Shown piece by piece: positions 43,364-52,916 of a stretch of 64,000 nt of DNA. A model generated the notes under the pieces. That model had not been told where the DNA came from. It made no database searches and worked only from the letters and a program-made list of their open reading frames with translations. Each line of letters opens with the position of its first letter. Within the stretch, counting starts at the first letter, position 1. The DNA is taken from positions 3,906,001 through 3,970,000 of the forward strand of contig NZ_AP025518.1 of assembly GCF_022179545.1 (NCBI RefSeq), in the 5' to 3' direction. The stretch is from Mycolicibacterium fortuitum subsp. fortuitum (GTDB lineage: Bacteria; Actinomycetota; Actinomycetes; Mycobacteriales; Mycobacteriaceae). A program made the translations under genes and the position numbers.

Positions 43364-45466
43364 TTAGCTATCGGTGTCTTCATTAGATTGAATTCTATCA
43401 ATTACGTATGCCATTCCAGCTGGCTGATACCCAGCATCAACCATCTGATCAACAATCACATTACGGAGAGCCTCATAACTAACTCCCCTCATTTTTTCAT
43501 CAGCACAGAATCGTTTCAAGATCAATCTGCCCGGAAATTCTGACAGCCACCCGTCCCCAGCCAAAGCTTGCTGAAGCGTGCTCTCAATATCGCTGGCTTG
43601 CAGCCGAAGGACGTCCTCATTCAACTCCGATTGCGTTCGATCCAAACGCGCAAAAGTGGCCTCCACCGCAGGAAGCAGGGCACCAACTGGGTCGTTTGAC
43701 TTCGGATCGCCGCCTAGATCGACTGTCCTGACGATCCGTTCATTTACGAATTTCCTCAGGCGCTCCATAACCAACCCCGGTAGCAATTTACACGCGGCGA
43801 TCCTTAAGCAATCCAAAACCGCGTCGTCTGAATCGAAGCGATCTTTAGTCGTCAAAACCTGAACCGCTTCCCGAACGAAGCTCGGCACAAGTAGATAATT
43901 CTCGATATGGTAGACATCCCAATTCAATTGCTGAGTACCGGCAGGCGGAACTTCGTAAACATTAGAGTCCTTGTCGGTGACGACATAAAAGCGCTTTCCA
44001 ATACCAGCTTTCTCGGCAGTTCCGGATAGAACCTCATATAGATCCTGCACACGACGCTTCGAGCCTCCGCTGATTAGATTCACACGTTTGGAAAATTCGG
44101 GAAATAGCTTTTGAGTGATGAAAACATCGATATCCGTTTCGCCGCCGCCCTCAAACAATACAACTTTTCCACGCGGTTGATATCCAGCAAGATCGCCGAC
44201 TAGATCTATCGTTGCTTGTTCCAGCTCGTCGGATGCAATTATTTCACGCGCCTGGTTGCCATCGGAATCATCCAGATTGACTGAGGTCATGTGAAACACG
44301 CTATAATTTGGATTTCCCACAGCTTGGCGAAGTAGGGCATCGGAATGGGTCACCAACCATAACTGATTACTCCGGGCCCGGCCTAAATGCTTATGATAGA
44401 AATCTGGGAAACCTCTTAACAGTGCCGGATTCAGATGGAGTTCCGGCTCATCCAGCAAAATAGTCGAATGCTTCGGCGTTGAATTCCGAAGCCGCAAATA
44501 GCCGTAGAGGACTTCTTTCTCGCCAGAACTGAGTTCGTTGATGTCATGGAGCTGGCCGCCTCCTGTTCGTACAGGGAAACTCAGCCCTCCATTCGGGGCA
44601 GGCTGAACGCCAAGGTATTCCTTTTCCGGGAAGAAGATCTGAAATAGTTCCCGCAATGTTTCGTTCAGATCGTTTCTGGACGACTCCACCCCCGACGCCT
44701 TAGATACTAGTTCGCGAATATAGGTGCCCGCGAGCTCAGTTTTCACATTGGAGTACTTATTTTGCCAGTTGTACAACGTATGCTGCTTGCGTTCGGAGTC
44801 AAGCTGCTTTACGTCCAGATTGACACCACCTATCATTTCCCTCTGATAGCTACGGGCAGCGCTATGGTATTCGATGACGCCCAAATCATTCGGACGATAT
44901 GTTTGAAATACTATCTCTAAAGCCTGGTTGGGCTGCGGCCACAGTTTGCCATCTGGCGTAATGGTCAGCGCTAGATCGTAAGAGTCGACCGACAGTGATT
45001 CGACGAACTCTTGCGCAAGAGCAGGGATCCTCTGCCTTACCAGTTCACCGAACTGCCTAAACTGAGTTGCGATAGCCGGCGAAAATGTGGGTACATCTAT
45101 CGGATAGCCAGTCACGTTGGCCCAGGCCATCGGCTCAACGATCTCTTCCGCATTCGCCATCAGGTAGTTTTTTTCAGAATCTCCTAACTGAACAGTAGCA
45201 GCCATCTGAATGGATTGTTCTCGATCTCGAAACAACCTCTGCACTTGCTCGGGGTCATTTAAGTCGATTTGAAATTCGCCGAACCATTGCAACCATTCAT
45301 TTTGTTGATAGCCGCCATACACCGATTTCAATAGGCGAATAGCATCCAGCACACATGACTTGCCGCAGCCATTCGGTCCCGCAATTAGCACGAAATCGGT
45401 CAGGTTATCAATTTCAAACCTCTGAATTGCCTTAAAGTTCCTAACCCGCAGACTGCTGAATCGCAT
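43364..45466 (-). CDS. AAA15-type ATPase fused to DUF4435/TOPRIM domain, PARIS (AriAB)-like defence candidate
   Basis: From ATG 45466 the protein has 700 residues; in-frame ATGs at 45571 and 45763 would add 35 or 99 residues without domain similarity. The start MRFSSLRVRNFKAIQRF and Walker A AGPNGCGKSC (30-38) are of the RecF/OLD-type. The signature LSSGEKE is near 312 and Walker B ILLDEPELHL near 337, followed by the VTHSD switch. The C-terminal part has VVLFEGGGETD near 435, VVTDKDSN near 497 and HIENYLL near 522, the acidic pattern of DUF4435, a TOPRIM relative. PARIS combines exactly these two domains, sometimes in one chain. GC is about 50% against about 67% around it, pointing to transfer. 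Confidence 0.8.
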   Translation of the reverse strand: MRFSSLRVRNFKAIQRFEIDNLTDFVLIAGPNGCGKSCVLDAIRLLKSVYGGYQQNEWLQWFGEFQIDLNDPEQVQRLFRDREQSIQMAATVQLGDSEKNYLMANAEEIVEPMAWANVTGYPIDVPTFSPAIATQFRQFGELVRQRIPALAQEFVESLSVDSYDLALTITPDGKLWPQPNQALEIVFQTYRPNDLGVIEYHSAARSYQREMIGGVNLDVKQLDSERKQHTLYNWQNKYSNVKTELAGTYIRELVSKASGVESSRNDLNETLRELFQIFFPEKEYLGVQPAPNGGLSFPVRTGGGQLHDINELSSGEKEVLYGYLRLRNSTPKHSTILLDEPELHLNPALLRGFPDFYHKHLGRARSNQLWLVTHSDALLRQAVGNPNYSVFHMTSVNLDDSDGNQAREIIASDELEQATIDLVGDLAGYQPRGKVVLFEGGGETDIDVFITQKLFPEFSKRVNLISGGSKRRVQDLYEVLSGTAEKAGIGKRFYVVTDKDSNVYEVPPAGTQQLNWDVYHIENYLLVPSFVREAVQVLTTKDRFDSDDAVLDCLRIAACKLLPGLVMERLRKFVNERIVRTVDLGGDPKSNDPVGALLPAVEATFARLDRTQSELNEDVLRLQASDIESTLQQALAGDGWLSEFPGRLILKRFCADEKMRGVSYEALRNVIVDQMVDAGYQPAGMAYVIDRIQSNEDTDS

Positions 45467-45862
45467 AGCCGCACTTTCTTCCTCGATCTGAACAAGCAAC
45501 CGATCTGCTTCGCGCAGGAACATTAGCGCAGCCTTCGCGCCTAAGGTCACATAATCGCCCAAGAGCCGCATAGGTCTTTTCGCATCGTGGAACACAGCCA
45601 CGACGAGGCCTGGTTTCTCATTCACCGCCCTCGCCGGGTGATACTCGCAGGATGAGGTTTTCCGGCCTGGAGGTACGGTCCGGTCGCGCGCAGGGTCTCG
45701 CACGCCTCCACTACTAAAAGCACCGCCCCTTGTTGAACCACGCGGATGATCCAAACTCGGCACAAAGTCATCGGCCTAGGCACACGCTGTAGTGCCTGCT
45801 GGAGGCGGCAGGCGGCCCGTTGCCGTCACCCGTCTGGTAAGACGGTGGGAACGACACCGCGT

Positions 45863-45881
45863 AGTAAGGTAAGCCTTCGCA
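45863..45881 (+). promoter_or_regulatory. IdeR-like iron box overlapping a candidate -10 of the MmpL gene
   Basis: TAAGGTAAGCCTT (45865-45877) matches much of the left half of the mycobacterial iron box TTAGGTTAGGCTAACCTAA and contains the palindromic frame AAGG-TAAG-CCTT. The right half is poor. TAAGGT itself fits a TAnnnT -10, and the start would leave a leader of about 57 bases. Iron-dependent repression by IdeR is plausible but unproven. Confidence 0.3.
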
Positions 45882-45933
45882 CAATGCCCGACCGCTGCAT
45901 CGTGCTCACCCCACCGACCACCAAGGGTTCCTG

Positions 45934-48792
45934 ATGGCCGATTCCAGAGCTCCCCACACGGGGATCGCTCGATGGATCCGTCGATTCGCCATTCCGGTGA
46001 TTGTCGGCTGGATCGCCCTCCTCGCGTTTCTGAGCGTGACCGTCCCCCCGCTCGAGGTGGTGGGTCAGATGCGTTCGGTGTCGATGAGTCCCGACGAGGC
46101 ACCGTCGGTGATCGCGATGAAGCGCGTCGGCCAGGTGTTCGACGAGTTCCACTCCGACAGCTCGGCGATGATCGTGCTGGAGGCCCAGGGCGACGCCAAG
46201 CTCGGCGACGACGCCCACCGGTTCTACAACGACGTGGTCGACCGGCTGGAAGCCGACAAGAAGCACGTCGAACACGTCCAGGACTTCTGGGGTGACCCGC
46301 TGACCGAAGCCGGCGCCCAGAGCAACGACGGCAAGGCCGCCTATGTGCAGGTCTATTTGGCCGGCAACATGGGTGAGCTGTTGGCCAACGAATCGGTGGA
46401 GGCCGTCCAGAAGCTGATCGCGGAGCTGTCACCGCCGCCGGGGCTGAAGGTGTACGTCACCGGGCCCACCGCCCTGGCAGCCGATCAGCAGATCTCCGGC
46501 GACCGCAGCGTCAAGATCATCGAAGGCGTCACGTTCCTCGTCATCATCACGATGTTGCTGCTGGTGTACCGGTCCATCATCACGGTGCTCCTGGTGCTGG
46601 TCATGGTGGTGATCGAGCTGTCGGTGGCCCGCGGTTTCGTCGCGTTCCTGGGCTATCACAACCTGATCGGCCTCTCGACCTTCGCCACACAACTTCTGGT
46701 CACGCTCGCGATCGCCGCAGCCACCGATTACGCGATCTTCCTGATCGGGCGATATCAGGAGGCGCGCAGCGTCGGCGAGGACCGGGAACAGGCGTACTAC
46801 ACGATGTTCCACGGCACCGCGCACGTGGTCCTCGGTTCCGGCATGACCATCGCCGGGGCCACGTTGTGTCTGCATTTCACCCGGCTGCCCTACTTCCAGA
46901 CCCTCGGCATTCCGATGGCCGTTGGCATGACGGTCACGGTGCTGGCGGCGCTCACGCTGGGACCCGCGATCATCACGGTGGCCAGCCGGTTCGGCAAGGT
47001 GCTCGAACCCAAACGGGCCATGCGCATTCGCTTCTGGCGGCGGCTGGGCGCTTTCGTGGTCCGCTGGCCGGGTCCGGTGCTGCTCGGCACCATCCTGCTG
47101 TCGTTGGTCGGTCTGCTGACCCTGCCGGGCTATCGGACCAACTACAACGACCGCAACTATCTGCCGACGGACCTGCCCGCGCAGGAGGGTTACGCCGCGG
47201 CCGACCGGCACTTCTCGGCGGCGAAGATGAACCCCGAGCTACTGCTCATCGAAACCGATCACGACGTCCGCAATTCGGCGGACTTCCTGGTGATCGATCG
47301 GATTGCCAAGAAGGTGTTCGAGGTGCCCGGGGTCGGGAGCGTGCAGGCCATCACCCGACCGCAGGGTGAACCGCTGGAGTTCAGCACCATCCCCGCTCAG
47401 ATGAGCATGGGTGGGGTCATGCAGACCATGAACCGCAAGTACCTCACCGACCGGGCCGACGACATGTTGCTGCAGGCCGACGAGATGCAAAAGACCATCA
47501 ACACGATGGATCGGATGATCACGCTGATGGAAGAGATGAGCTCCATCACCCACAACATGGTCGGCAAGATGGACACGATGGTCGTCGACGTCAAGGAACT
47601 CCGGGACCACATCTCCGATTTCGACGACTTCCTGCGGCCGCTGCGCAACTACCTGTACTGGGAGCCGCACTGCTACAACATCCCGGTCTGCTGGTCGATG
47701 CGCTCGGTGTTCGACGGCCTCGACGGTGTCGACAGCATGACCGAGACCATCGAGCAGATGATGCCCGACATGCACCGGCTCGATGCCCTGATGCCGCAGA
47801 TGGCCACGATGATGCAGCCGCAGATCGACACCATGCGGAACATGAAGACGATGATGCTGACCATGTACCAGACCCAGAAGGGTCTGCAGGATCAGATGGC
47901 CGCGATGCAGGAAAACCAGACGGCCATGGGCACCGCGTTCAACGACGCGAAGAACGACGACACCTTTTATCTGCCGCCGGAGATCTTCAACAACGCCGAT
48001 TTCAAGCGGGGCATGAAGAGCTTCATCTCCCCCGACGGAAAAGCGGTGCGCTTCATCATCTCTCACGAGGGAGACCCGCTGACGCCGGAAGGCATCAAGC
48101 TGATCGACGGGATCAAGCTCGCCGCCAAGGAAGCCATGAAGAACACGCCGTTCGAGGGTTCCAAGATCTACATGGGCGGCACCGCGTCGGCCTTCAAGGA
48201 CATGCAGGAAGGCAACAACTACGACCTGATCATCGCCGGGATCTCGGCGCTGTGCCTGATTTTCATCATCATGCTGATCATCACGCGCAGCCTGGTGGCC
48301 GCCGCCGTGATCGTCGGCACCGTGCTGGTATCGCTGGGAACATCGTTCGGCTTGTCGATTCTGGTGTGGCAGCACCTGCTCGGGATCGAACTGCACTTCA
48401 TGGTGATGGCGATGGCGGTGATCGTGCTGTTGGCCGTCGGCGCGGACTACAACCTGCTGCTGGTGGCGCGCCTGAAAGAGGAACTGCCCGCCGGTATCAA
48501 CACCGGCATCATCCGGGCCATGGGCGGCAGCGGATCGGTGGTGACGGCGGCGGGGCTGGTGTTCGCGTTCACCATGATGTCGATGGTGGTCAGCGAGATG
48601 ATCGTGGTGGCGCAGGTGGGCTCGACCATCGGGCTGGGTCTGCTGTTCGACACCTTGGTGATCCGGTCCTTCATGACGCCGTCGATCGCAGCGCTGATGG
48701 GCCGGTGGTTCTGGTGGCCGCAGCTGGTGCGTCAGCGTCCGGCGCGCGGTGTGGTGGCGCGCGCCATCGAACGGGAACAGTCGAACGCCTAG
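45934..48792 (+). CDS. MmpL-family RND transporter (MmpL4/MmpL5-like)
   Basis: The 952-residue inner-membrane protein has two halves, each with a helix cluster and a large periplasmic domain. Proton-relay Asp-Tyr pairs occur in [16 protein letters not shown] near 270 and [16 protein letters not shown] near 835. Between residues about 490 and 690 lies the long Met-rich helical insertion ([20 protein letters not shown]) that forms the coiled-coil hairpin in MmpL4/5-type exporters. Those export siderophores and drugs with an MmpS partner. No MmpS gene precedes this one. An IdeR-like site upstream would fit siderophore export. Substrate not determined. Confidence 0.88.
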   Translation: MADSRAPHTGIARWIRRFAIPVIVGWIALLAFLSVTVPPLEVVGQMRSVSMSPDEAPSVIAMKRVGQVFDEFHSDSSAMIVLEAQGDAKLGDDAHRFYNDVVDRLEADKKHVEHVQDFWGDPLTEAGAQSNDGKAAYVQVYLAGNMGELLANESVEAVQKLIAELSPPPGLKVYVTGPTALAADQQISGDRSVKIIEGVTFLVIITMLLLVYRSIITVLLVLVMVVIELSVARGFVAFLGYHNLIGLSTFATQLLVTLAIAAATDYAIFLIGRYQEARSVGEDREQAYYTMFHGTAHVVLGSGMTIAGATLCLHFTRLPYFQTLGIPMAVGMTVTVLAALTLGPAIITVASRFGKVLEPKRAMRIRFWRRLGAFVVRWPGPVLLGTILLSLVGLLTLPGYRTNYNDRNYLPTDLPAQEGYAAADRHFSAAKMNPELLLIETDHDVRNSADFLVIDRIAKKVFEVPGVGSVQAITRPQGEPLEFSTIPAQMSMGGVMQTMNRKYLTDRADDMLLQADEMQKTINTMDRMITLMEEMSSITHNMVGKMDTMVVDVKELRDHISDFDDFLRPLRNYLYWEPHCYNIPVCWSMRSVFDGLDGVDSMTETIEQMMPDMHRLDALMPQMATMMQPQIDTMRNMKTMMLTMYQTQKGLQDQMAAMQENQTAMGTAFNDAKNDDTFYLPPEIFNNADFKRGMKSFISPDGKAVRFIISHEGDPLTPEGIKLIDGIKLAAKEAMKNTPFEGSKIYMGGTASAFKDMQEGNNYDLIIAGISALCLIFIIMLIITRSLVAAAVIVGTVLVSLGTSFGLSILVWQHLLGIELHFMVMAMAVIVLLAVGADYNLLLVARLKEELPAGINTGIIRAMGGSGSVVTAAGLVFAFTMMSMVVSEMIVVAQVGSTIGLGLLFDTLVIRSFMTPSIAALMGRWFWWPQLVRQRPARGVVARAIEREQSNA

Positions 48793-48918
48793 TCGTCGAT
48801 TGCCGACAATGCGGCGGATTGCAGTCAGTATCAAGCAGTGATCCGCCGCATTGCTCGTTATCCACAGATCGCCGAATGGCTCTGGTGACCACCGCGCCGG
48901 TCGACGAGCATCGATGCC

Positions 48919-49854
48919 GTGGAGGTCGGTGAAGCTCTTCGGCAGCAAGATGGGGTGATCTCTCGTCGGCAGGCGTTGGATGCGGGGCTGGCTGAGCACG
49001 ACATCCGACGATTGCTCAGGCGCAACGAGTGGGCGCGGGTGCACGCCGGCGTGTACGTCGACCACACCGGCCCGCTGACCTGGACACAACGGGCTTGGGC
49101 TGCGGTGCTTTACGCGGCCCCGGCCGCCCTGTGCCTCGAGTCGGCGTTGGGCGCGCAGACGTCACCGATCCATGTCGCCGTAGAGCGGCAACGGTCGACA
49201 TTGGTTGAACCGGTCGGCGTCCGCATCCACCGTGTCGCCCACGTCGACGATCGCGTGCTGTGGAACGTGGGTCCGCCACGGATGCGCTACGAGGAAGCCG
49301 CACTCGACGTTGCGGACCGCGCGGAGTCGGAACTTGAGGTCATCGCCGTGTTGGCCAACGCCTGCCAATCTCGGCGCACCACTGCTCGCCGGCTGCTGCA
49401 AACTCTCGATTCTCGCGGTCGGCTCCGCCGGCGCCGCTGGCTGCGTGCGGTGCTGCTCGACGTCGCCGACGGGACCTGCTCGGTTCTTGAGCACGGCTAC
49501 CTCGTTCGCGTCGAACGGCCGCACGGTCTGCCGCGAGCTGCCCGCCAGACGAGGTCGATGTCATCGCTCGGCGTCTGTTATCGCGACACGGAATACGGTG
49601 AACGGGTCGTCGTCGAGCTCGACGGCAGGATGTTTCACGATTCGGCGACGCGGCGCGATGCGGATTTCGAACGGGACCTGGATGCCGCCGTCGACGGCCG
49701 TTCGACTGTCAGGCTTTCCTATGGGCAGGTCTTCGACCGGCCGTGTCAGACCGCGAGCAAGGTCGCTGAGATCCTGCAGCGACACGGCATCGCGGTCGCC
49801 GGCCGCCCATGCGGGCCTGGGTGTCAGTTCATTCGACTCGACCGCGCTGCGTAG
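48919..49854 (+). CDS. AbiEi-like (type IV antitoxin-domain) protein with DUF559/Vsr-like C-terminus, orphan
   Basis: The 311-residue protein from GTG 48919 begins with a winged-helix segment, QQDGVISRRQALDAGLAEHD then IRRLLRRNEWARVHAGVY, as in AbiEi antitoxins. The C-terminal VVVELDGRMFHDSATRRDAD with FERDLDAAVDGRSTVRLSYG follows the PD-(D/E)xK-like DUF559 pattern. Such two-part genes are abundant in mycobacteria and usually have no AbiEii toxin next to them, as here. Whether it is an antitoxin, nuclease or regulator is unknown. The gene may have been acquired together with defence functions nearby. Confidence 0.75.
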   Translation: MEVGEALRQQDGVISRRQALDAGLAEHDIRRLLRRNEWARVHAGVYVDHTGPLTWTQRAWAAVLYAAPAALCLESALGAQTSPIHVAVERQRSTLVEPVGVRIHRVAHVDDRVLWNVGPPRMRYEEAALDVADRAESELEVIAVLANACQSRRTTARRLLQTLDSRGRLRRRRWLRAVLLDVADGTCSVLEHGYLVRVERPHGLPRAARQTRSMSSLGVCYRDTEYGERVVVELDGRMFHDSATRRDADFERDLDAAVDGRSTVRLSYGQVFDRPCQTASKVAEILQRHGIAVAGRPCGPGCQFIRLDRAA

Positions 49855-49877
49855 ACATCTGTGCGGCGGATGCCTAG

Positions 49878-50210
49878 GCGACCGCGGCCGCGATCAACAG
49901 CGCCCACGCCGTCACCCCGCACCTCGGGCAGGGCGCCAACCAGGCGATCGAGGATGCCATGACGCTGGCAGTGGTGCTGCGCGATGCGAGGCCCGGCGAG
50001 CTGGGTACGCGGCTGCGGCGCTACGAATCCCTGCGCATGGAGCGCACCGGCCAGGTTCGCCGCCAGGCGCGCGCCGCCGGGCGCATCTACCGTTCGACCG
50101 AGCTCACGCCACGAGCTCAGGCCGAACAGCTGCGCGCGATCCTGGACAGCGTCGCCATCAACACCTACGACGCCGAGCGGATCGCCGAGGACGCGGCCCT
50201 GGCCGCCTGA
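49878..50210 (+). pseudogene. C-terminal remnant of an FAD-dependent monooxygenase
   Basis: Reading from 49878 the frame gives INSAHAVTPHLGQGANQAIE, the usual FAD-ribityl block (GDAAHAVTPHLGQGANQ in intact salicylate-hydroxylase-like enzymes). It then continues through LRRYESLRMERTGQVRRQAR to a stop at 50210. The N-terminal two thirds, including the Rossmann motif, are absent, and an in-frame stop precedes at 49875. Only about 110 codons survive. It is a decayed gene; an internal ATG at 49959 would give 83 residues without a function of its own. Confidence 0.65.
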
Positions 50211-50356
50211 GAGCCGGGGCCCGCGAGCAGCGCCGCTTCCTGAGGCGTGACCAGGCGCTCATGCTTGGCGGGATAACGCCGGCTCTTGATGGGACAGCGA
50301 ATCAACGAGAGCGCGATCCGCGTGGTTCGGCCGTCGACGGTTCGGCTGATGTCCAT
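50165..50356 (-). CDS. Small 63-residue protein, unknown
   Basis: The ATG at 50356 on the reverse strand has a strong AGGAG six bases upstream, better than most genes here. The product is basic (KSRRYPAKHERLVTPQEAAL) with no membrane helix or signal. Its 3' end overlaps the monooxygenase remnant on the other strand by 46 bases. The clean ribosome-binding site supports translation. No family is recognised, so it is listed with reserve. Confidence 0.4.
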   Translation of the reverse strand: MDISRTVDGRTTRIALSLIRCPIKSRRYPAKHERLVTPQEAALLAGPGSQAARAASSAIRSAS

Positions 50357-50535
50357 GGCAGCTCCTACACCTCTCCCCGATATGAGCCCGTGTGCATCAA
50401 TGCACTTGTGTCACTCCGGCAACACTGGTCTGCATTGGTCACATTCAGGCCACGACACCGTCACAAATCGCAAGCTATGGCGCGGCTTAACCTTGGCCCG
50501 CAGCCTGCTGTGAAAAGGTGCGCCGCTCGACGAGA
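50211..50535. other. Gene-poor gap between monooxygenase remnant and phoA
   Basis: Apart from the small reverse-strand frame ending inside it, this stretch holds nothing I can support. No hairpin terminator for phoA, no tRNA and no mobile-element end is visible. It may be debris from the deletion that truncated the monooxygenase. Confidence 0.4.
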
Positions 50536-52032
50536 TCAGTGGTCCTTCAGCCCCAGAGCACGGGCCATCGTGAAGAACAGATCGGTCTGATCGGTCAGAC
50601 CGACCACGTCGGCCGCGCCGGGGCCGTAAGCCGCGATGCGCAGCTGGGATCCGGTATGGCCCTGGTCCATCGCGTCGAGATTGTCCGAAGTGCCGTAGGA
50701 GACGGTCAGATCCTGGCCGTCCTTGCTGCGCAAAACGCGCGTCAGGCCCGGATAGATGGCATCCCGGGTGACCTCGAACGGCAACTTGGCCTCGGCGGCG
50801 GCATCGCGGACGTCGTCGACGCTCATGGTCTCGACGATCTGACTGCTGTGTGCGTGGTCGGCGGTGACGATCACCAGGGTGTCCTTGTTCTCCTTGGCGA
50901 AGTCCAGGGCCACCTTCGCCGCCTCGTCGAGGTCGACGGTCTCGCCGATCTGTCCGCACGGATTGGCGGCGTGATCCTGTTTGTCGATCGAGGCGCCTTC
51001 GACCTGTAGGAAGAATCCCTTGTCATTTCCCTTGAGCAGTTCGATGGACTTCTCGGTCATGGCAGCCAGTGTGGGTGCCGACCCACCGCGTTCCGGGTTG
51101 TCCTTGCACTCAACAGCCGGCTCCAGGTAGCCGCCCTTGCTCGCAACGGGACCGTCCCAGCGCGTCGGCATGTTGCCGTCGGCGAACAGGCCGAGCAACG
51201 GGGCATCCTGGTCGGCCTTGTCGGCCCTGGCGAGTTCGTCGGCGTTGCGCACGATGGTGAAGCCGCGCTCCTTGGCCTGCACCTCGAGCGTCTTACCTTG
51301 GTAATCACCGGCTTTGGCAACCTGCTGGAAGCTCTCGGCTCCGCCGCCCATCACCAGGTCGGCACGCGTGTTGAGCAGCTGCTCGGTGATCGACCCATTG
51401 CCACCCTTCTCCAACGCATTGGTCGGGCATTTCTCGGTGGTCTCATCAGGCCCGTAGCACTTTCGGCCCGTGACGTGCGCCAGTTGCACGGCCGGGGTGG
51501 CGTCCTGGATCTCGGAAGTGGAGATGTCACCGGTCGCCTTGCCGGCATCTTTGGCCAGCTGCAGCAGCGACGTCTGGTCCTTGCCGTGAATGTCGACCGA
51601 GATGGCGCCGTTGTAGGTTTTCGTGCCGGTGGCCCACGCCGATCCGCTGGCGGCCGAGTCGGTCACGTAGGTGGGCTTGCCGTCCTTGTCCAGGGAGTAG
51701 TGGGTGTACTGACCGATCAGCGGAAGTGCATCGAGGGCTGGGAAGGCACCACCGGCCCCATGCGCATAGTTGCGGGCCACGGTGATCTCGGAATCACCCA
51801 TCCCGTCACCTATCAACAAGATGACGTTCTTGGCTCCGCTGTTCTCGATGGAATCGGCGATCAGAGCGGCACGGTCGTCACCGGCCCGGGTAGCACCGCC
51901 GTGCTCGGACAGCGTGCCCTTGGCGGCGGGATCGAGCAGGGGCAGCGAAGCCTCGTCGTCTGTGCCTCCACATGCCGCGGCCAAGCTCGCCGTACATACC
52001 AATGCTGCCGCCACCGCGAACCGCCTGCGCAT
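50536..52032 (-). CDS. phoA: PhoA-type alkaline phosphatase lipoprotein
   Basis: The 498-residue protein has a signal with lipobox LAAAC (Cys near 21), so it is exported and lipidated. The alkaline phosphatase core starts with [15 protein letters not shown] near 70, and the nucleophile serine is in [15 protein letters not shown] near 123. Metal ligands lie in [12 protein letters not shown] near 350, [10 protein letters not shown] near 395 and GHTGSQL near 465. It cleaves phosphate monoesters outside the membrane during phosphate starvation. In M. smegmatis a phoA of this type is under SenX3-RegX3. A possible site lies upstream at 52074-52094. Confidence 0.9.
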   Translation of the reverse strand: MRRRFAVAAALVCTASLAAACGGTDDEASLPLLDPAAKGTLSEHGGATRAGDDRAALIADSIENSGAKNVILLIGDGMGDSEITVARNYAHGAGGAFPALDALPLIGQYTHYSLDKDGKPTYVTDSAASGSAWATGTKTYNGAISVDIHGKDQTSLLQLAKDAGKATGDISTSEIQDATPAVQLAHVTGRKCYGPDETTEKCPTNALEKGGNGSITEQLLNTRADLVMGGGAESFQQVAKAGDYQGKTLEVQAKERGFTIVRNADELARADKADQDAPLLGLFADGNMPTRWDGPVASKGGYLEPAVECKDNPERGGSAPTLAAMTEKSIELLKGNDKGFFLQVEGASIDKQDHAANPCGQIGETVDLDEAAKVALDFAKENKDTLVIVTADHAHSSQIVETMSVDDVRDAAAEAKLPFEVTRDAIYPGLTRVLRSKDGQDLTVSYGTSDNLDAMDQGHTGSQLRIAAYGPGAADVVGLTDQTDLFFTMARALGLKDH

Positions 52033-52073
52033 CCCTGCTCCGTATCGTCGTCATCTCCGTCAAGCCCACACAT

Positions 52074-52094
52074 GGTTGAAGCCGCATGTGAACC
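52074..52094 (-). promoter_or_regulatory. Possible phosphate-response (RegX3-type) site upstream of phoA
   Basis: On the phoA strand the segment reads GGTTCACATGCGGCTTCAACC. It has two TTCA elements 12 bases apart, similar to RegX3 GTTCAC direct repeats, and also GGTT/AACC ends. It lies about 42-62 bases before the phoA ATG. The match is partial and the call rests mostly on the neighbouring gene. Confidence 0.25.
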
Positions 52095-52283
52095 GGTGTT
52101 TGCCCGACAGTCGACGCCCGGGTAACGGCAATCAAACAGAAAGCCGGACTACCGGAAGCCGCGATTGCCATAAGAGTCGCGGCGCGTCGTTGCCACCGCA
52201 ACTACCTGGTTTTTAGCGCGTCAATATCGCCCTAGGGCCTTTGCTCCCATTGGTACGGTGCGGCGAGACGAACGGGGAGGCCC

Positions 52284-52742
52284 ATGACGAAGCACATCAC
52301 AACCTGTCTCATCGGGGCTGTCACGATCGGCCTGGCCGCAACAGCGTGCGGCCCGGTGAGCGAGAGGGCCGAAGCGACCACGACGACCGGGGCGCCGAAC
52401 GGCGCGGCCACCGCAGCGCTGTTACCGACGCCGGCCGACGTCCAGCAGAGCAGGGGCCCCGACGACATCGCAGACGGCGGCATTCACCTGCACTACCAGG
52501 TCAACGGCGCGCCCGACGCCGTGATGAGCGCGTACAAGGACGCGTTGCAGGGCAAAGGCTGGGCGCTGACCACGATCATCAGCTCGAGCGGTGGCGGAGG
52601 TGGCGGCGCGACGTATACCGGCACCCACGGCGAGGCGTACGGGGTGTTCGACGGCGGCGGATACGCCGACACCACCTACATCGACGTCTGCACGTGGGCG
52701 GCCAAGCCGGCGAATCCCGACTGCAGCCGCGGCGAGCGTTAG
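52284..52742 (+). CDS. Small mycobacterial lipoprotein
   Basis: The 152-residue protein starts at ATG 52284 behind GGGGAGG. The signal peptide ends in a lipobox LAATAC (Cys 22). A Thr/Ala-rich linker follows, then a compact alpha/beta domain (IHLHYQVNGAPDAVMSAYKD, ALQGKGWALTTIIS, a Gly-rich loop, YIDVCTWAAKPANPDC). This pattern recurs in short mycobacterial lipoproteins of unknown role. It is divergent from phoA and co-directional with the PBP gene. Confidence 0.75.
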   Translation: MTKHITTCLIGAVTIGLAATACGPVSERAEATTTTGAPNGAATAALLPTPADVQQSRGPDDIADGGIHLHYQVNGAPDAVMSAYKDALQGKGWALTTIISSSGGGGGGATYTGTHGEAYGVFDGGGYADTTYIDVCTWAAKPANPDCSRGER

Positions 52743-52916
52743 CGACGCCGCGCCGGGCCGGTTGCACGCCGCGTCGACGAAGCGGCGCCGGTAGCCGACC
52801 TCGTCCGCGCCCGGTCCGTCAGAACCGACATTCCACTGTTCTGAAATCACAACGTAGCCAACGTGTTGCGTGCGATATGTGCATCGCCGACCGTTGACCG
52901 CCTTACCCTTGAAGTC

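Noticed and set aside
45467..45763. N-terminal extension of the AAA-DUF4435 protein
   Set aside because: The extra 99 residues are low-complexity and lack homology; AAA15 proteins of this type begin at the beta-strand just before Walker A. The ATG at 45571 is kept as an alternative only.
45829..45846. Hairpin CCGTCT-GGTA-AGACGG upstream of mmpL as a terminator
   Set aside because: Only a 6-bp stem, no U-tract, and no gene ends just before it in either direction.
47239..49089. 616-codon reverse frame over the MmpL gene
   Set aside because: His/Val/Asp-rich antisense shadow of a clear RND transporter; no domain.
52743..52916. Extended start of the PBP at 52863
   Set aside because: The extra 18 residues are unlike PonA2-type N-termini, and ATG 52917 has a fitting -10 for leaderless initiation.
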